A program made the position numbers and the translations under genes. The notes under the pieces are model-generated. The model made no database searches and was not told the origin of the DNA. It saw only the letters and a program-made list of their open reading frames with translations. A DNA stretch of 59,525 bases from an uncultured Paludibacter sp. (lineage in GTDB: Bacteria > Bacteroidota > Bacteroidia > Bacteroidales > Paludibacteraceae), in NCBI GenBank assembly GCA_900498215.1, contig LR026962.1, positions 2,841,348 to 2,900,872 on the forward strand, in the 5' to 3' direction. Below, piece after piece: positions 1 to 8,517 of the stretch. Positions within the stretch are counted from its first letter, which is position 1; the number at the start of each line of letters is the position of its first letter.

Positions 1-446
1 TCGTACACTTGAATGATTAATGTGGCTAAATTTGTTGCCGTTTCTTGCGGCTGGCATTGCGAACTGCATAAATTTATCAATTGTATCGTATTTTCTTGTG
101 CATTTTTAATAGTTTCCCACACGTCATCACTAATGTAAATTTGTTGGGAGTAATTGTGCTCCAATTCTTTTCGTATATCGTTCAGTAAAACGTTTTGCAA
201 TTCCAATGCCGTCATATTTGGCTCTACTTTATTGAGCAGCATATTGTGAGGCGTAATTCGCTCTAAAAAAAGAATCAAACGTTCGTAAGCTCTTAATTTA
301 ATAGGGGTTACTATTGGCTGATTTTGTTTTTTTATTTCAAAATTTCGTCGGGCTTCTTCGTTTTTGAGCAGTTTATCTATGAGCAAATAAGCTGTAACAA
401 GTACTAACAAAGCCGGAATAAAGTATTGTAAAATAGTTGTCCACAT
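1..446 (-). CDS. DUF7935-like conserved membrane-anchored protein (partial)
   Basis: The reading frame starts at an ATG whose first base is 446 and runs off the left edge, so only about 148 residues are visible and the C-terminus is missing. The N-terminus (MWTTILQYFIPALLVLVTAY) is one hydrophobic helix, followed by a charged, probably cytoplasmic helical part rich in Glu, Lys and Gln with the stretch LRAYERLILFLERI. This resembles the small Bacteroidota family I know as DUF7935, which has no known function. It lies 12 bases after the DUF190 gene and is probably the last gene of the same operon. The family name is recalled from sequence pattern, not from a search. Confidence 0.6.
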   Translation of the reverse strand, partial: MWTTILQYFIPALLVLVTAYLLIDKLLKNEEARRNFEIKKQNQPIVTPIKLRAYERLILFLERITPHNMLLNKVEPNMTALELQNVLLNDIRKELEHNYSQQIYISDDVWETIKNAQENTIQLINLCSSQCQPQETATNLATLIIQVY

Positions 447-458
447 AAAATAAACTAA

Positions 459-806
459 TTATTTTTTCCCTGACTGATGTAATAAAACGTTTATAGGAAT
501 CATATAAACCAAGCAACCTTTGCCAAGCGCTTTTAATTCATTTTCAATGGTTTTATAGAATGACTGTAAAACTTCAGTTTTATCTATTATTTCTACAACC
601 ACAGGTAGTTTCTCTGAAATTTCCCAAAATCGGGCAGATACGATTTTATCACTGCTGAGTCCGTAACCCATCACTCCCTTATAAACAGTAGCTCCCGAAA
701 TGCCTTGTTTATGTGCTTTTTGCACAATATATTCATATACTGTATCTAATCCGATTTTATCGGTATTGCTTACATATAAACGCAAAACGCTATAAATTTC
801 TTCCAT
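459..806 (-). CDS. DUF190 family PII-like protein
   Basis: This 115-residue cytosolic protein has the pattern of DUF190: an N-terminal strand-helix (VLRLYVSNTDK), the Gly-rich turn KGVMGYGLSS, and the strand KLPVVVEIIDK. DUF190 proteins have a PII-like ferredoxin fold and are often encoded next to the fluoride exporter CrcB, as here. The gene starts 6 bases after the crcB stop, so the two are almost certainly co-transcribed. A role in sensing or tuning fluoride export is inference from the pairing; no biochemical function is established that I know of. There is no signal peptide or membrane segment. Confidence 0.85.
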   Translation of the reverse strand: MEEIYSVLRLYVSNTDKIGLDTVYEYIVQKAHKQGISGATVYKGVMGYGLSSDKIVSARFWEISEKLPVVVEIIDKTEVLQSFYKTIENELKALGKGCLVYMIPINVLLHQSGKK

Positions 807-812
807 TGCTTT

Positions 813-1187
813 TTAAAATAGATTAGTGATTAAATAACCTAAATAAACAAAAAAGATTCCGAGGATAATACTTCCAATTATATATAACAGTGCTGTAAGA
901 TATTGTCCGTTTTGCAAAAGCATAAAATTTTCATTGGTAAATGATGAGAACGTTGTAAAACCGCCGCAAAAGCCAACTACAAGCAATAGTTTTAAATTCT
1001 CAAAAGGAGCTTCACTTTTTAGAAAAACTCCCAAAAATATGCCTATTATAAAACTTCCAAGTAAATTTACGGTAAGCGTTCCCATTGGAATATCGTGAAA
1101 CGACCACGTAATATTTAGTTTTGAAACCAAATATCGCGCAATGCTTCCAAAAAAACCGCCGATGCCTACTAAGAGAATCTGTTTCAT
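813..1187 (-). CDS. crcB: Fluoride channel CrcB/Fluc
   Basis: This 124-residue protein has four predicted transmembrane helices, the normal size of a Fluc subunit. It contains the family signatures GGFFGSIARYLVS at the N-terminus, GTLTVNLLGSFIIG in helix 2 and GFCGGFTTFSSFTNE around the helix 3 break, where the Phe and Thr/Ser residues line the fluoride path. Fluc channels are dual-topology dimers in the inner membrane that let fluoride leak out of the cytoplasm. It follows a GT2 gene and precedes a DUF190 gene in one transcription unit. No fluoride riboswitch is apparent upstream; the gap instead holds a strong dyad at 1199-1232. Confidence 0.95.
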   Translation of the reverse strand: MKQILLVGIGGFFGSIARYLVSKLNITWSFHDIPMGTLTVNLLGSFIIGIFLGVFLKSEAPFENLKLLLVVGFCGGFTTFSSFTNENFMLLQNGQYLTALLYIIGSIILGIFFVYLGYLITNLF

Positions 1188-1198
1188 ATTTTATGGTT

Positions 1199-1232
1199 TT
1201 CGTAAAGGCGATGTGCACATCGTTTTTACGAA
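1199..1232 (-). repeat. Intergenic dyad (hairpin) between GT2 gene and crcB
   Basis: Arms TTCGTAAA (1199-1206) and TTTACGAA (1225-1232) flank a perfect 14-base palindrome CGATGTGCACATCG (1209-1222), separated by a GG/TT mismatch pair. The dyad begins directly after the GT2 stop codon and ends 11 bases before the crcB start. It has no T-tract, so it is not a standard terminator; an mRNA processing or stability structure, or a protein-binding dyad, is possible. Confidence 0.7.
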
Positions 1233-2186
1233 TCAAATTTCTTTTTCAATATTATAATTATTCCGTTCCGGTGCATTTCTGGTAATAATTTCAGCCAAAA
1301 ATCCGGTAACAAAAAGTAATGTCCCTAAAATCATCGCTACCAAAGCTAGGTAAAAATACGGATTTTCGGTTACCAATGGCGCTCTTGTGTGTGAATATAA
1401 CGCTAAAAGCTTATTTGCACCTACTGCTATTACCGAGATTAATCCCAATAAAAACATCAATGTGCCGATTAAACCAAAAAAGTGCATCGGTTTTTTACCG
1501 AATTTTGACATAAACCACAAAGTAATTAAGTCCAAATAACCATTCACAAAACGGCTTAATCCAAATTTAGAATTTCCAAATTCACGTTTACGGTGTTCCA
1601 CTATTTTTTCTCCAATGGAAGTAAATCCTGCGTTTTTTGCCAAATATGGAATATAACGGTGCATTTCTCCGTATACTTCAATGTTCTTTACTACGTCTTT
1701 GCGGTATGCTTTCAGTCCGCAATTCATGTCGTGCAGTTTCAGTCCTGTAACTTTGCGTGCGGTGGCATTGTAGAGTTTTGACGGAAGATTTTTGGTCAAT
1801 TTTGAATCATACCGTTTCTTTTTCCATCCCGAAACTAAATCATAATCTTCTTTCATTATCATCGAATACAGTTCCGGAATTTCATCAGGGCTGTCTTGTA
1901 AATCGGCATCCATTGTAATTACCACATCGCCTTCTGCTGCTTGGAAACCGCAAAACAACGCAGGAGATTTTCCATAATTGTGCCGAAATTTTATACCGCG
2001 AACATTTTTCGGAGCTTCTTTTTGAAGTCCTTCAATCACTTTCCAAGAATTATCGGTACTTCCATCATTAATAAAAATCACTTCGTAGGTGAAATTGTTT
2101 TCTTTCATCACCTTTTCAATCCATTCGTAAAGCTTGGGAAGTGATTCTTCTTCGTTGTATAACGGAACTATAACTGAAATATCCAT
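1233..2186 (-). CDS. GT2 family glycosyltransferase, DPM1/GtrB type
   Basis: This 317-residue membrane glycosyltransferase has an N-terminal GT-A domain. It starts ISVIVPLYNEEESLP, has INDGSTDNS near residues 39-47 and the metal-binding motif DADLQD at 93-98. A C-terminal part holds two hydrophobic helices (about 238-260 and 276-298). This is the layout of polyisoprenyl-phosphate sugar transferases such as GtrB, ArnC and DPM1, which load a sugar from a nucleotide donor onto a lipid carrier at the inner membrane. The donor sugar cannot be read from the sequence. It lies 42 bases after a DUF4199 gene, an association I recall as common in Bacteroidales. Confidence 0.9.
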   Translation of the reverse strand: MDISVIVPLYNEEESLPKLYEWIEKVMKENNFTYEVIFINDGSTDNSWKVIEGLQKEAPKNVRGIKFRHNYGKSPALFCGFQAAEGDVVITMDADLQDSPDEIPELYSMIMKEDYDLVSGWKKKRYDSKLTKNLPSKLYNATARKVTGLKLHDMNCGLKAYRKDVVKNIEVYGEMHRYIPYLAKNAGFTSIGEKIVEHRKREFGNSKFGLSRFVNGYLDLITLWFMSKFGKKPMHFFGLIGTLMFLLGLISVIAVGANKLLALYSHTRAPLVTENPYFYLALVAMILGTLLFVTGFLAEIITRNAPERNNYNIEKEI

Positions 2187-2228
2187 ATTTTTGAATTACA
2201 AAATTTGATTTTACAAATTATTTTTTCA

Positions 2229-2744
2229 TTAAGAGTTATGAGCGTTTTTTTTGACAAAAACAGCAAGTACCAATCCAACTATAACTCCTAAAAATGTATT
2301 TCCCCAAATATATTGCAGAGCATAAGTTGTAGGCGAAAGGAGTAAATTTAAACTTTCTTCAACCTGTTTTTCTGAAATACCCATCATTGAAGTTACAATA
2401 GAAATAGATTTTTGCATATTCGGATCTTCCATCATGGACAACAAATATGCAGGATTTACAAATTTACAATAAATTAATACCACCGCTCCTGCAATAATGG
2501 ATGCAAAGAAATAAAGCAATAAGATATATAAAAATGCATATCCGTAACTTATAGCTCCATTGTTTTCTATATCCCGATATCTAACCGTAAAACGATAAGT
2601 ATAAACAATGGAAAGAATTAAAATTAAATTACTTAAAAGAATCAAAAAAGAGTTTTGTGAAACGGCAAAAAGAAAATTTAAAGAAAAAAAGGCACCTAAA
2701 ATCAACGCGTATTTCATTGCCGAAGAAATTATTCTTGATTGCAT
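2229..2744 (-). CDS. DUF4199 family membrane protein
   Basis: With the start at MQSRIISSAMKYALILG this is a 171-residue protein with four predicted transmembrane helices: two near the N-terminus, one around YGYAFLYILLLYFFASI and one at the C-terminus (FLGVIVGLVLAVFV). It fits DUF4199, an uncharacterized Bacteroidota inner-membrane family usually found upstream of a GT2 gene. An upstream in-frame ATG at 2834 would add 30 Cys- and Phe-rich residues. I reject it because a promoter-like TATTTTTG lies inside that extension (2767-2774). It is probably the first gene of the operon leading to crcB. Confidence 0.75.
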   Translation of the reverse strand: MQSRIISSAMKYALILGAFFSLNFLFAVSQNSFLILLSNLILILSIVYTYRFTVRYRDIENNGAISYGYAFLYILLLYFFASIIAGAVVLIYCKFVNPAYLLSMMEDPNMQKSISIVTSMMGISEKQVEESLNLLLSPTTYALQYIWGNTFLGVIVGLVLAVFVKKNAHNS

Positions 2745-2766
2745 ATCTGTACAATTTATTAAACTA

Positions 2767-2774
2767 CAAAAATA
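2767..2774 (-). promoter_or_regulatory. Putative -7 element for the DUF4199-GT2-crcB operon
   Basis: On the minus strand the sequence is TATTTTTG, matching the Bacteroidota -7 consensus TAnnTTTG, 22 bases before the ATG at 2744. No clear TTTG -33 element is seen at the right spacing. Confidence 0.45.
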
Positions 2775-2937
2775 CACAAAATTTAGATAAATGGAAAGTT
2801 TTAAAATTATGAGGCAATAAAAGAAAAGCTTCAATTACTATCTTTTTCCATTATAGGAATTTTTTATGCAGAATTTATGTGTTTTTTATTCATTTCAAAC
2901 GTTTTCTAGGTTAAAATATACTTTTCTAGCATTATTA

Positions 2938-2969
2938 TTTAATAAAAATTATGGTTATATCTAACTTTG
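2938..2969 (+). promoter_or_regulatory. Putative promoter of the alpha-amylase gene
   Basis: TTTA (2938-2941), a 20-base spacer and TAACTTTG (2962-2969) fit the Bacteroidota -33/-7 pattern, the -33 box imperfectly. The expected start of transcription near 2976 lies downstream of the ATG at 2951, which supports the ATG at 3014 as the real start codon. Confidence 0.55.
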
Positions 2970-3013
2970 AGGCGCAAAACACTTACATAAATACTTATTT
3001 TAATTTAATAATC

Positions 3014-5101
3014 ATGAAAAAAACATTTATTACTCTATTTGCACTTTTTCTATTTTTCTATCCAACCTTTATTAAAGCACAAGCCCCGGCACAAGCTACC
3101 GACGTAATGTTGCAGGCATTTTATTGGGATTCTTATTCCGATTCAAAATGGACTACGTTGAATTCTCAGGCAAGTGAACTGGCACAAAGTTTCACTATGC
3201 TTTGGCTTCCTCCCAGCGGTGATGCAAACTCACCTTACAGTAACACAATGGGCTATACAGATGTTTACTGGTTCAAACAAAACAGCAGTTTTGGTACTCA
3301 AACCGAACTACAAACATTGATTTCCAATCTTAAATCGCAAGGAACGCGTTGTATTGCCGATATAGTAATTAACCACCGGAATGGTGTAACAAGCTGGACA
3401 GATTTTCCTTCGGAAACTTACAACGGTGTAACTTATACGTGGGGAAGTTGGGCAATTTGCAATAGTGATGAATGCGTTGCTGCAGGTTATGCCGCTACCG
3501 GAGCGCCTGAAGGATACAAGCCCGATGGTACCAGATGTGACGATTTCGGAGGAGCGCGAGATTTAGACCATTCAAATGTAACGGTTCAAAATACAATAAA
3601 AGCATATCTTCAGTTTATGAAAAATGATATGGGATATGATGGTTGGCGTTATGATATGACCAAAGGTTATCCCGCGAATTATACAGCAATGTATAATGAT
3701 GCCGCCGGAGCTTATTATTCCGTAGGAGAATATTGGGACGGAGCTTATGATCCACAAGTTGCATGGATTGATGCTACAAGTAAAAAATCAACTACTTTTG
3801 ATTGGTCTTTCAAATATGCACTAAATAATGCATCAGGCGGTGACCTTACAAAACTCGTATGGACATACAACGGTGCAAATCAACCTGCCGGAATAATTCA
3901 TAATCCTAATTATAGAAGATACGCTACCACATTTATCGATAATCATGACACATATAGAGATTCAAATAAATTTACCGGCGATGTGTTAATGGCAAATGCT
4001 TTTATGATTTGTTCTCCCGGAATTCCTTGTGTGTTTTTACCTCACTGGAAACAATACAAATCTCAAATTCAAGCGATGATTGCAGCTCGTAGAGCAGTTC
4101 AAGTTCACAGCGAAAGCGCTGTTACCGTAAATCAATCGGCTTCAAATTTATATGTGGCTACTGTTACAGGAAAAACAGGAAGTTTAATTGTAAAATTGGG
4201 TAGTGGAAGTTATTCGGCTCCATCTGATTATACTTTGGCAACTTCGGGAAATGATTATGCAATTTGGACTAAAGGTGGAAGTGTATTGCCAATTCTTACG
4301 GTAACTCCTGCTTCCGGAACTTATATAACAGGACAAACAGTAACAATGACAGCTACGGGAAGCGCGGATATATATTACACCAGCGATGGAACGACACCCA
4401 CTTCAAGTTCCACAAAATATACTTCACCAATTACTCTTCCTGTAGGTCCTACTACAGTAAAAGCAATTGCAATTAATGCAAATGGTTCTTCTTCGGTAAC
4501 TTCAAATAGTTATACAATTGTTGATAAAAAAACAAGCATAACTGTTCGTTTCAAAGCTCCAACAACCTGGACAAGTGTAGACGTTTATGTTTGGGAAGTT
4601 ATTAACGGAACAGCAAGTGAACTTTTAGGAAAATGGCCAGGAACAGCGGTTACAAAAGATGCTGCCGGATATTATACATATACTGTAACAAATTTTACTC
4701 AACCAACTATTAATGTAATATTCAACAATGCAAATAAAGGAGAGCAAACCGTTGATTTGTCGACAACAGATAATATTTGCTGGAATGTTGGAAGTGTTGC
4801 TGCAACCAGTCCGAATGTGAAATATAATGCAGATGTAGATGCAAGTTGTGTTACGGCGGTGGAAAAAATTCCTGCAGATAATTGGAAGATTTATCCAAAT
4901 CCTACATCAGGAATCCTTCATCTTGATTTGCCTGAAACGGTAAATAAAGTAGTTATATCTTCTGTTTTAGGAGCTAAAATAAAAGAATTGGAAGTAATGT
5001 CAAAGCAAATTGATATATCTTCTTACCCTTCCGGGATGTATTTTATCACTATTTCTGATAATAACGGAGCGGTATCGACAAAACCTATTATGAAAAAATA
5101 G
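3014..5101 (+). CDS. Secreted GH13 alpha-amylase with CBM26-like and T9SS domains
   Basis: This 695-residue secreted enzyme should hydrolyse alpha-1,4-glucans (starch, glycogen) outside the cell. After a signal peptide the GH13 barrel shows all four conserved regions: DIVINH, GWRYDMTKGY with nucleophile Asp214, VGEYWDG with acid Glu239, and FIDNHD with Asp312. The barrel is followed by a chitobiase-like Ig domain (about 445-510), a CBM26-like starch-binding module (about 515-625) and a type A T9SS sorting domain (IYPNPTSG onward). The start at 3014 is preferred over 2951, which would precede the promoter. It stands alone, with no SusCD neighbours, and ends in a strong terminator. Confidence 0.93.
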   Translation: MKKTFITLFALFLFFYPTFIKAQAPAQATDVMLQAFYWDSYSDSKWTTLNSQASELAQSFTMLWLPPSGDANSPYSNTMGYTDVYWFKQNSSFGTQTELQTLISNLKSQGTRCIADIVINHRNGVTSWTDFPSETYNGVTYTWGSWAICNSDECVAAGYAATGAPEGYKPDGTRCDDFGGARDLDHSNVTVQNTIKAYLQFMKNDMGYDGWRYDMTKGYPANYTAMYNDAAGAYYSVGEYWDGAYDPQVAWIDATSKKSTTFDWSFKYALNNASGGDLTKLVWTYNGANQPAGIIHNPNYRRYATTFIDNHDTYRDSNKFTGDVLMANAFMICSPGIPCVFLPHWKQYKSQIQAMIAARRAVQVHSESAVTVNQSASNLYVATVTGKTGSLIVKLGSGSYSAPSDYTLATSGNDYAIWTKGGSVLPILTVTPASGTYITGQTVTMTATGSADIYYTSDGTTPTSSSTKYTSPITLPVGPTTVKAIAINANGSSSVTSNSYTIVDKKTSITVRFKAPTTWTSVDVYVWEVINGTASELLGKWPGTAVTKDAAGYYTYTVTNFTQPTINVIFNNANKGEQTVDLSTTDNICWNVGSVAATSPNVKYNADVDASCVTAVEKIPADNWKIYPNPTSGILHLDLPETVNKVVISSVLGAKIKELEVMSKQIDISSYPSGMYFITISDNNGAVSTKPIMKK

Positions 5102-5131
5102 TGTTTGTGTTTAATTGATTAAAGTAGATGT

Positions 5132-5170
5132 AAATAAAGGTTGTCTTTTTTAGGCAACCTTTATTTTTTA
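5132..5170. terminator. Bidirectional terminator between amylase and nth
   Basis: A perfect 12-bp stem, AAATAAAGGTTG (5132-5143) with CAACCTTTATTT (5155-5166), is followed by T-runs on both strands and lies between two convergent genes. Confidence 0.85.
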
Positions 5171-5174
5171 AAAA

Positions 5175-5819
5175 TTAAATTTTCACATTTTTCTCATAAT
5201 ACCTGCACCACACTTTTAATCCGCACTCTTCACATTTCGGTTTGCGCGCAATGCAAACGTAGCGTCCGTGTAAAATAAGCCAATGATGCGCTTTGGGAAG
5301 TAATTCGGCAGGAATGTGTTTCACTAATTCTTTTTCGGTTTGAAGCGGATTTTTAGAGTTGGTAGTTAATCCCAAACGTTCCGAAACACGAAACACGTGC
5401 GTATCCACCGCCATTGCAGGAAGATTAAAAACAACGGAAGCAATTACATTGGCAGTTTTTCTTCCTACGCCGGGAAGTTTTTGGAGATTTTCTACAGTAT
5501 CGGGAACAACTCCACCGAATTCACTGACCAGCGTTTTTGCCATTCCTACCAAGTGTTTTGCCTTGTTATTGGGATAAGAACACGATTTTATATATTCAAA
5601 AACCACTTCGGAAGTAGTTTCTGCCATTACTTCAGGTGTTGGAAAAGCTTCCAGCAGTTTGGGAGTAATCATATTTACGCGCTTGTCGGTACACTGTGCA
5701 GAAAGTATTACAGCCACAAGAAGTCCAAAGGCATCTTTGTATTCCAATTCCGTTTCGGCAATCGGACGATTTTCCTGAAACCACGCAATAATGTGATTAT
5801 ATCTTTCTCTTTTTGTCAT
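5175..5819 (-). CDS. nth: Endonuclease III (DNA glycosylase / AP lyase)
   Basis: This 214-residue enzyme removes oxidised pyrimidines in base excision repair. The helix-hairpin-helix LPGVGRKTANV carries catalytic Lys121 and VDTHVFRVSERLGL carries catalytic Asp139, matching Lys120 and Asp138 of the E. coli enzyme. The C-terminal [4Fe-4S] cysteines keep the C-X6-C-X2-C-X5-C spacing (Cys189, 196, 199, 205). I chose the ATG at 5819 (MTKRERYNHI), which gives the usual family length; the ATG at 5897 would add 26 unrelated residues. It is convergent with the amylase gene and divergent from ftsK. Confidence 0.95.
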   Translation of the reverse strand: MTKRERYNHIIAWFQENRPIAETELEYKDAFGLLVAVILSAQCTDKRVNMITPKLLEAFPTPEVMAETTSEVVFEYIKSCSYPNNKAKHLVGMAKTLVSEFGGVVPDTVENLQKLPGVGRKTANVIASVVFNLPAMAVDTHVFRVSERLGLTTNSKNPLQTEKELVKHIPAELLPKAHHWLILHGRYVCIARKPKCEECGLKVWCRYYEKNVKI

Positions 5820-5935
5820 AAATCTATTTTTAAGTTTCTCTTCTTCGGAAGAGTCCCAATAGTTATCGGGATAAAGTGAAGTGAAAAATATTTGCAAAAA
5901 TAAAACAATCCGTTTATATTGCCGTTCATTTTTAT

Positions 5936-5943
5936 TATTTTTG
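5936..5943 (+). promoter_or_regulatory. Putative -7 element for ftsK
   Basis: TATTTTTG matches TAnnTTTG about 73 bases before the ftsK start. An imperfect -33 (GTTTA, 5912-5916) lies about 20 bases upstream. Confidence 0.45.
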
Positions 5944-5979
5944 TGGAATTAAATAACTCCGCTGCTTAACACATTTTTA

Positions 5980-6014
5980 ACTGCAGACTATAAACTATTG
6001 ACTACAAACTAAAA
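5980..6014 (+). repeat. Degenerate 7-bp tandem repeat before ftsK
   Basis: Five consecutive 7-base units all begin with ACT: ACTGCAG, ACTATAA, ACTATTG, ACTACAA, ACTAAAA. The tract ends two bases before the ftsK ATG, so it occupies the translation initiation region. Two more heptad tracts follow in the next two gene gaps. Confidence 0.7.
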
Positions 6015-6015
6015 A

Positions 6016-8454
6016 ATGGCTCCTAAAAAACCAATAAAAAATCAGCCGTCAAGCAACAAAGGCACAAAGGCATCTCCTTCACGTCATAAAGAAGAAAGTT
6101 CTTTTTCGCAAATCGTTAAATTTTTGAAAGATGAAAGAACCCATTATATTTTAGGGCTTTTTATTGCTGTGATTGTAATATTTCTGTTGCTTTCTTTTGT
6201 TTCTTATTTCTTTACGGGAGCAGCAGATAAAAGTGTATTCGATAATATTGGTTTTAGGGAATCAATACAAATACGCAGTTCTGTAAAGAATTGGACTTCG
6301 GTGTTAGGCGCTTTTTTCTCGGAAACATTGATAGATAACTGGTTTGGAATATCAGCGTTTGCTATTTTATTTTTCTTGATAGCCGCAGCTCTTAAATTAA
6401 TGAAAGTAAAATTCATTTCGGTTTGGAAAGCTTTTTTCCATTCGTTTTTCTGGTTGATTTGGTTGTCTGTATTTCTTGGTTTTATTACTCGTCTTGTTCC
6501 TTATATACAACCCACGTTTTTTTCACTCGGGGGGAAACACGGTGAATTTATTTCCGAAGAACTCAACTCTTTTATAGGCGTTCCGGGAACAGGTTTAGCA
6601 TTGCTCGCAGCATTAATTATTTATTTTATTTTTACGTGGAACGGAACCATTCATTTTTTAAATCGTGTATTATTCAAGAAGAATAAAAACACTTTTTTTG
6701 ATGAGGAAGAAGAGCGTCAGGTGGCTGTTGGAACCGAAATTGTACCCGAAGAATGGATGACACGCAATAATTCAAAAACTTCACAAGATTTACTTGACGA
6801 AGAAGATGAAGAATTGGAAGAATTGGTTGAGAAAGTAAGTTTTGAAGTAACAAAAGCTCCTAAAACAGAGGAAGAAGACGTAGTGGAAGAATATGCGGAA
6901 GAAGAAAACGATGATCCAAATTATAACATTGGCAGGTTAGGAAAATATGATCCGACGCTTGATCTATCTTCATACAAACCGCCCACACTTGATTTGCTTA
7001 AGGTTTATGGCAATGAAGATGAAACACAAGTGGATATGGCGGAACAAAATGCTAATAAAAACCGTATTATAAGCACGTTAAAGAATTTCGGAATAGAAAT
7101 TGACAGCATAAAAGCCACTGTTGGACCTACAATTACGCTCTATGAAATTGTTCCGAAATCAGGAATCAGAATTTCTAAAATACGAAATTTGGAATCGGAT
7201 ATTATGTTGAGTTTGGCTGCTACCGGAATTCGTATTATTGCGCCCATTCCGGGAAAAGGAACCATCGGTATTGAAGTCCCAAACCAAGACCCACAGGTGG
7301 TTTCAATGCACTCGGTGATTGCATCCAAAAAATTTCAAGAAGCAAAATTCGACTTGCCCGTTGTTTTTGGAAAAACCATTACAAACGAAGTTTTTATGGT
7401 AGATTTAACCAAAATGCCTCACTTGCTTGTGGCGGGTGCAACAGGACAAGGAAAATCCGTCGGTTTGAATGCCATTATAACTTCTTTATTGTACAAAAAA
7501 CACCCGTCGCAGTTAAAATTTGTGTTGGTCGATCCTAAAAAAGTAGAATTTAATATTTACGCCGCTATCGAAAAACATTTTCTTGCCAAACTTCCCGACG
7601 GTGAAGACGCTATTATTACCGATACAAGCAAAGTGGTGCAAACGCTCAATTCGCTTTGTATAGAAATGGACGATAGATATGATTTATTGAAAAAAGCGCA
7701 CGTGCGAAATATTAAAGAATACAACGAGAAATTCTTCAACCGTCAATTAAACCCGGAAAAAGGACATCGTTTCTTGCCTTACATTGTGGTAATTGTTGAT
7801 GAGTTTGGCGATTTAATTATGACCGCCGGAAAAGAAGTGGAAATGCCAATTGCACGTATCGCACAATTGGCGCGGGCTGTGGGAATTCATATGATTATTG
7901 CTACACAGCGTCCTTCGGTAAATATCATCACCGGTGTAATTAAAGCCAACTTCCCTGCTCGCGTTGCATTTCGTGTTTCTTCTATGATTGACTCTCGTAC
8001 TATTTTGGATGCTCCCGGTGCAAATCAATTGGTAGGGCGAGGCGATATGTTATTCTCGCAAGGAAGCGATTTAATTCGTGTGCAGTGCGCATTTGTTGAT
8101 ACTCCCGAAGTAGAAGATATTGCGCTTTACATCGGACAACAAAGAGGTTATCCTACTGCATTTTATCTTCCTGAATATGTTGGCCCGGAAGGAGAAGGAA
8201 TTGATGTTGCTTCTGTGGATATGACTAAACGTGACCCGATGTTTGAAGAAGCTGCTCGTTTGATGGTTGCTTCTCAGGTGGGTTCAACATCCAATATCCA
8301 GCGTAAATTCTCCATTGGCTACAACCGCGCCGGACGCATTATGGATCAATTGGAAGTGGCAGGAATTGTGGGACCAAGCGAAGGAAGCAAAGCCCGCCAG
8401 GTGCTGGTGCAAACCGAATACGAATTGGAACATATTCTGAAACATTTGGGATAA
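6016..8454 (+). CDS. ftsK: DNA translocase FtsK/SpoIIIE
   Basis: This 812-residue septal motor pumps DNA to finish chromosome segregation and dimer resolution. The N-terminal third has four to five transmembrane helices (about 45-215), then a short acidic Glu/Asp-rich linker (about 225-305). The motor carries Walker A GATGQGKS with Lys480 and Walker B IVVIVDEFGD with Asp595/Glu596. The C-terminal winged-helix gamma domain reads LMVASQVGSTSNIQRKFSIG, the part that in FtsK reads KOPS DNA sites and contacts XerD. The length is normal for Bacteroidota FtsK. lolA follows after 112 bases with its own sigma-54-like promoter. Confidence 0.97.
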   Translation: MAPKKPIKNQPSSNKGTKASPSRHKEESSFSQIVKFLKDERTHYILGLFIAVIVIFLLLSFVSYFFTGAADKSVFDNIGFRESIQIRSSVKNWTSVLGAFFSETLIDNWFGISAFAILFFLIAAALKLMKVKFISVWKAFFHSFFWLIWLSVFLGFITRLVPYIQPTFFSLGGKHGEFISEELNSFIGVPGTGLALLAALIIYFIFTWNGTIHFLNRVLFKKNKNTFFDEEEERQVAVGTEIVPEEWMTRNNSKTSQDLLDEEDEELEELVEKVSFEVTKAPKTEEEDVVEEYAEEENDDPNYNIGRLGKYDPTLDLSSYKPPTLDLLKVYGNEDETQVDMAEQNANKNRIISTLKNFGIEIDSIKATVGPTITLYEIVPKSGIRISKIRNLESDIMLSLAATGIRIIAPIPGKGTIGIEVPNQDPQVVSMHSVIASKKFQEAKFDLPVVFGKTITNEVFMVDLTKMPHLLVAGATGQGKSVGLNAIITSLLYKKHPSQLKFVLVDPKKVEFNIYAAIEKHFLAKLPDGEDAIITDTSKVVQTLNSLCIEMDDRYDLLKKAHVRNIKEYNEKFFNRQLNPEKGHRFLPYIVVIVDEFGDLIMTAGKEVEMPIARIAQLARAVGIHMIIATQRPSVNIITGVIKANFPARVAFRVSSMIDSRTILDAPGANQLVGRGDMLFSQGSDLIRVQCAFVDTPEVEDIALYIGQQRGYPTAFYLPEYVGPEGEGIDVASVDMTKRDPMFEEAARLMVASQVGSTSNIQRKFSIGYNRAGRIMDQLEVAGIVGPSEGSKARQVLVQTEYELEHILKHLG

Positions 8455-8481
8455 AATCTATTTGTTGAAAGTGAATTTATT

Positions 8482-8516
8482 CTCGCAACTCGCAACTCAC
8501 AGCTCATTGCTATATT
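8482..8516 (+). repeat. Degenerate 7-bp tandem repeat between ftsK and lolA
   Basis: Five 7-base units: CTCGCAA, CTCGCAA, CTCACAG, CTCATTG, CTATATT. The tract is 35 bases long, the same length as the one before ftsK, and it ends just before the sigma-54-type promoter. Confidence 0.7.
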
Positions 8517-8517
8517 C

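Noticed and set aside
1188-1232. Fluoride riboswitch before crcB
   Set aside because: The space is filled by a simple nested palindrome; the pseudoknot layout and conserved loops of the crcB RNA are not present.
5397-5879. 160-codon plus-strand frame opposite nth
   Set aside because: It is an antisense shadow of a gene with every catalytic residue of endonuclease III; its Phe/Ser/Gly-rich translation matches no family.
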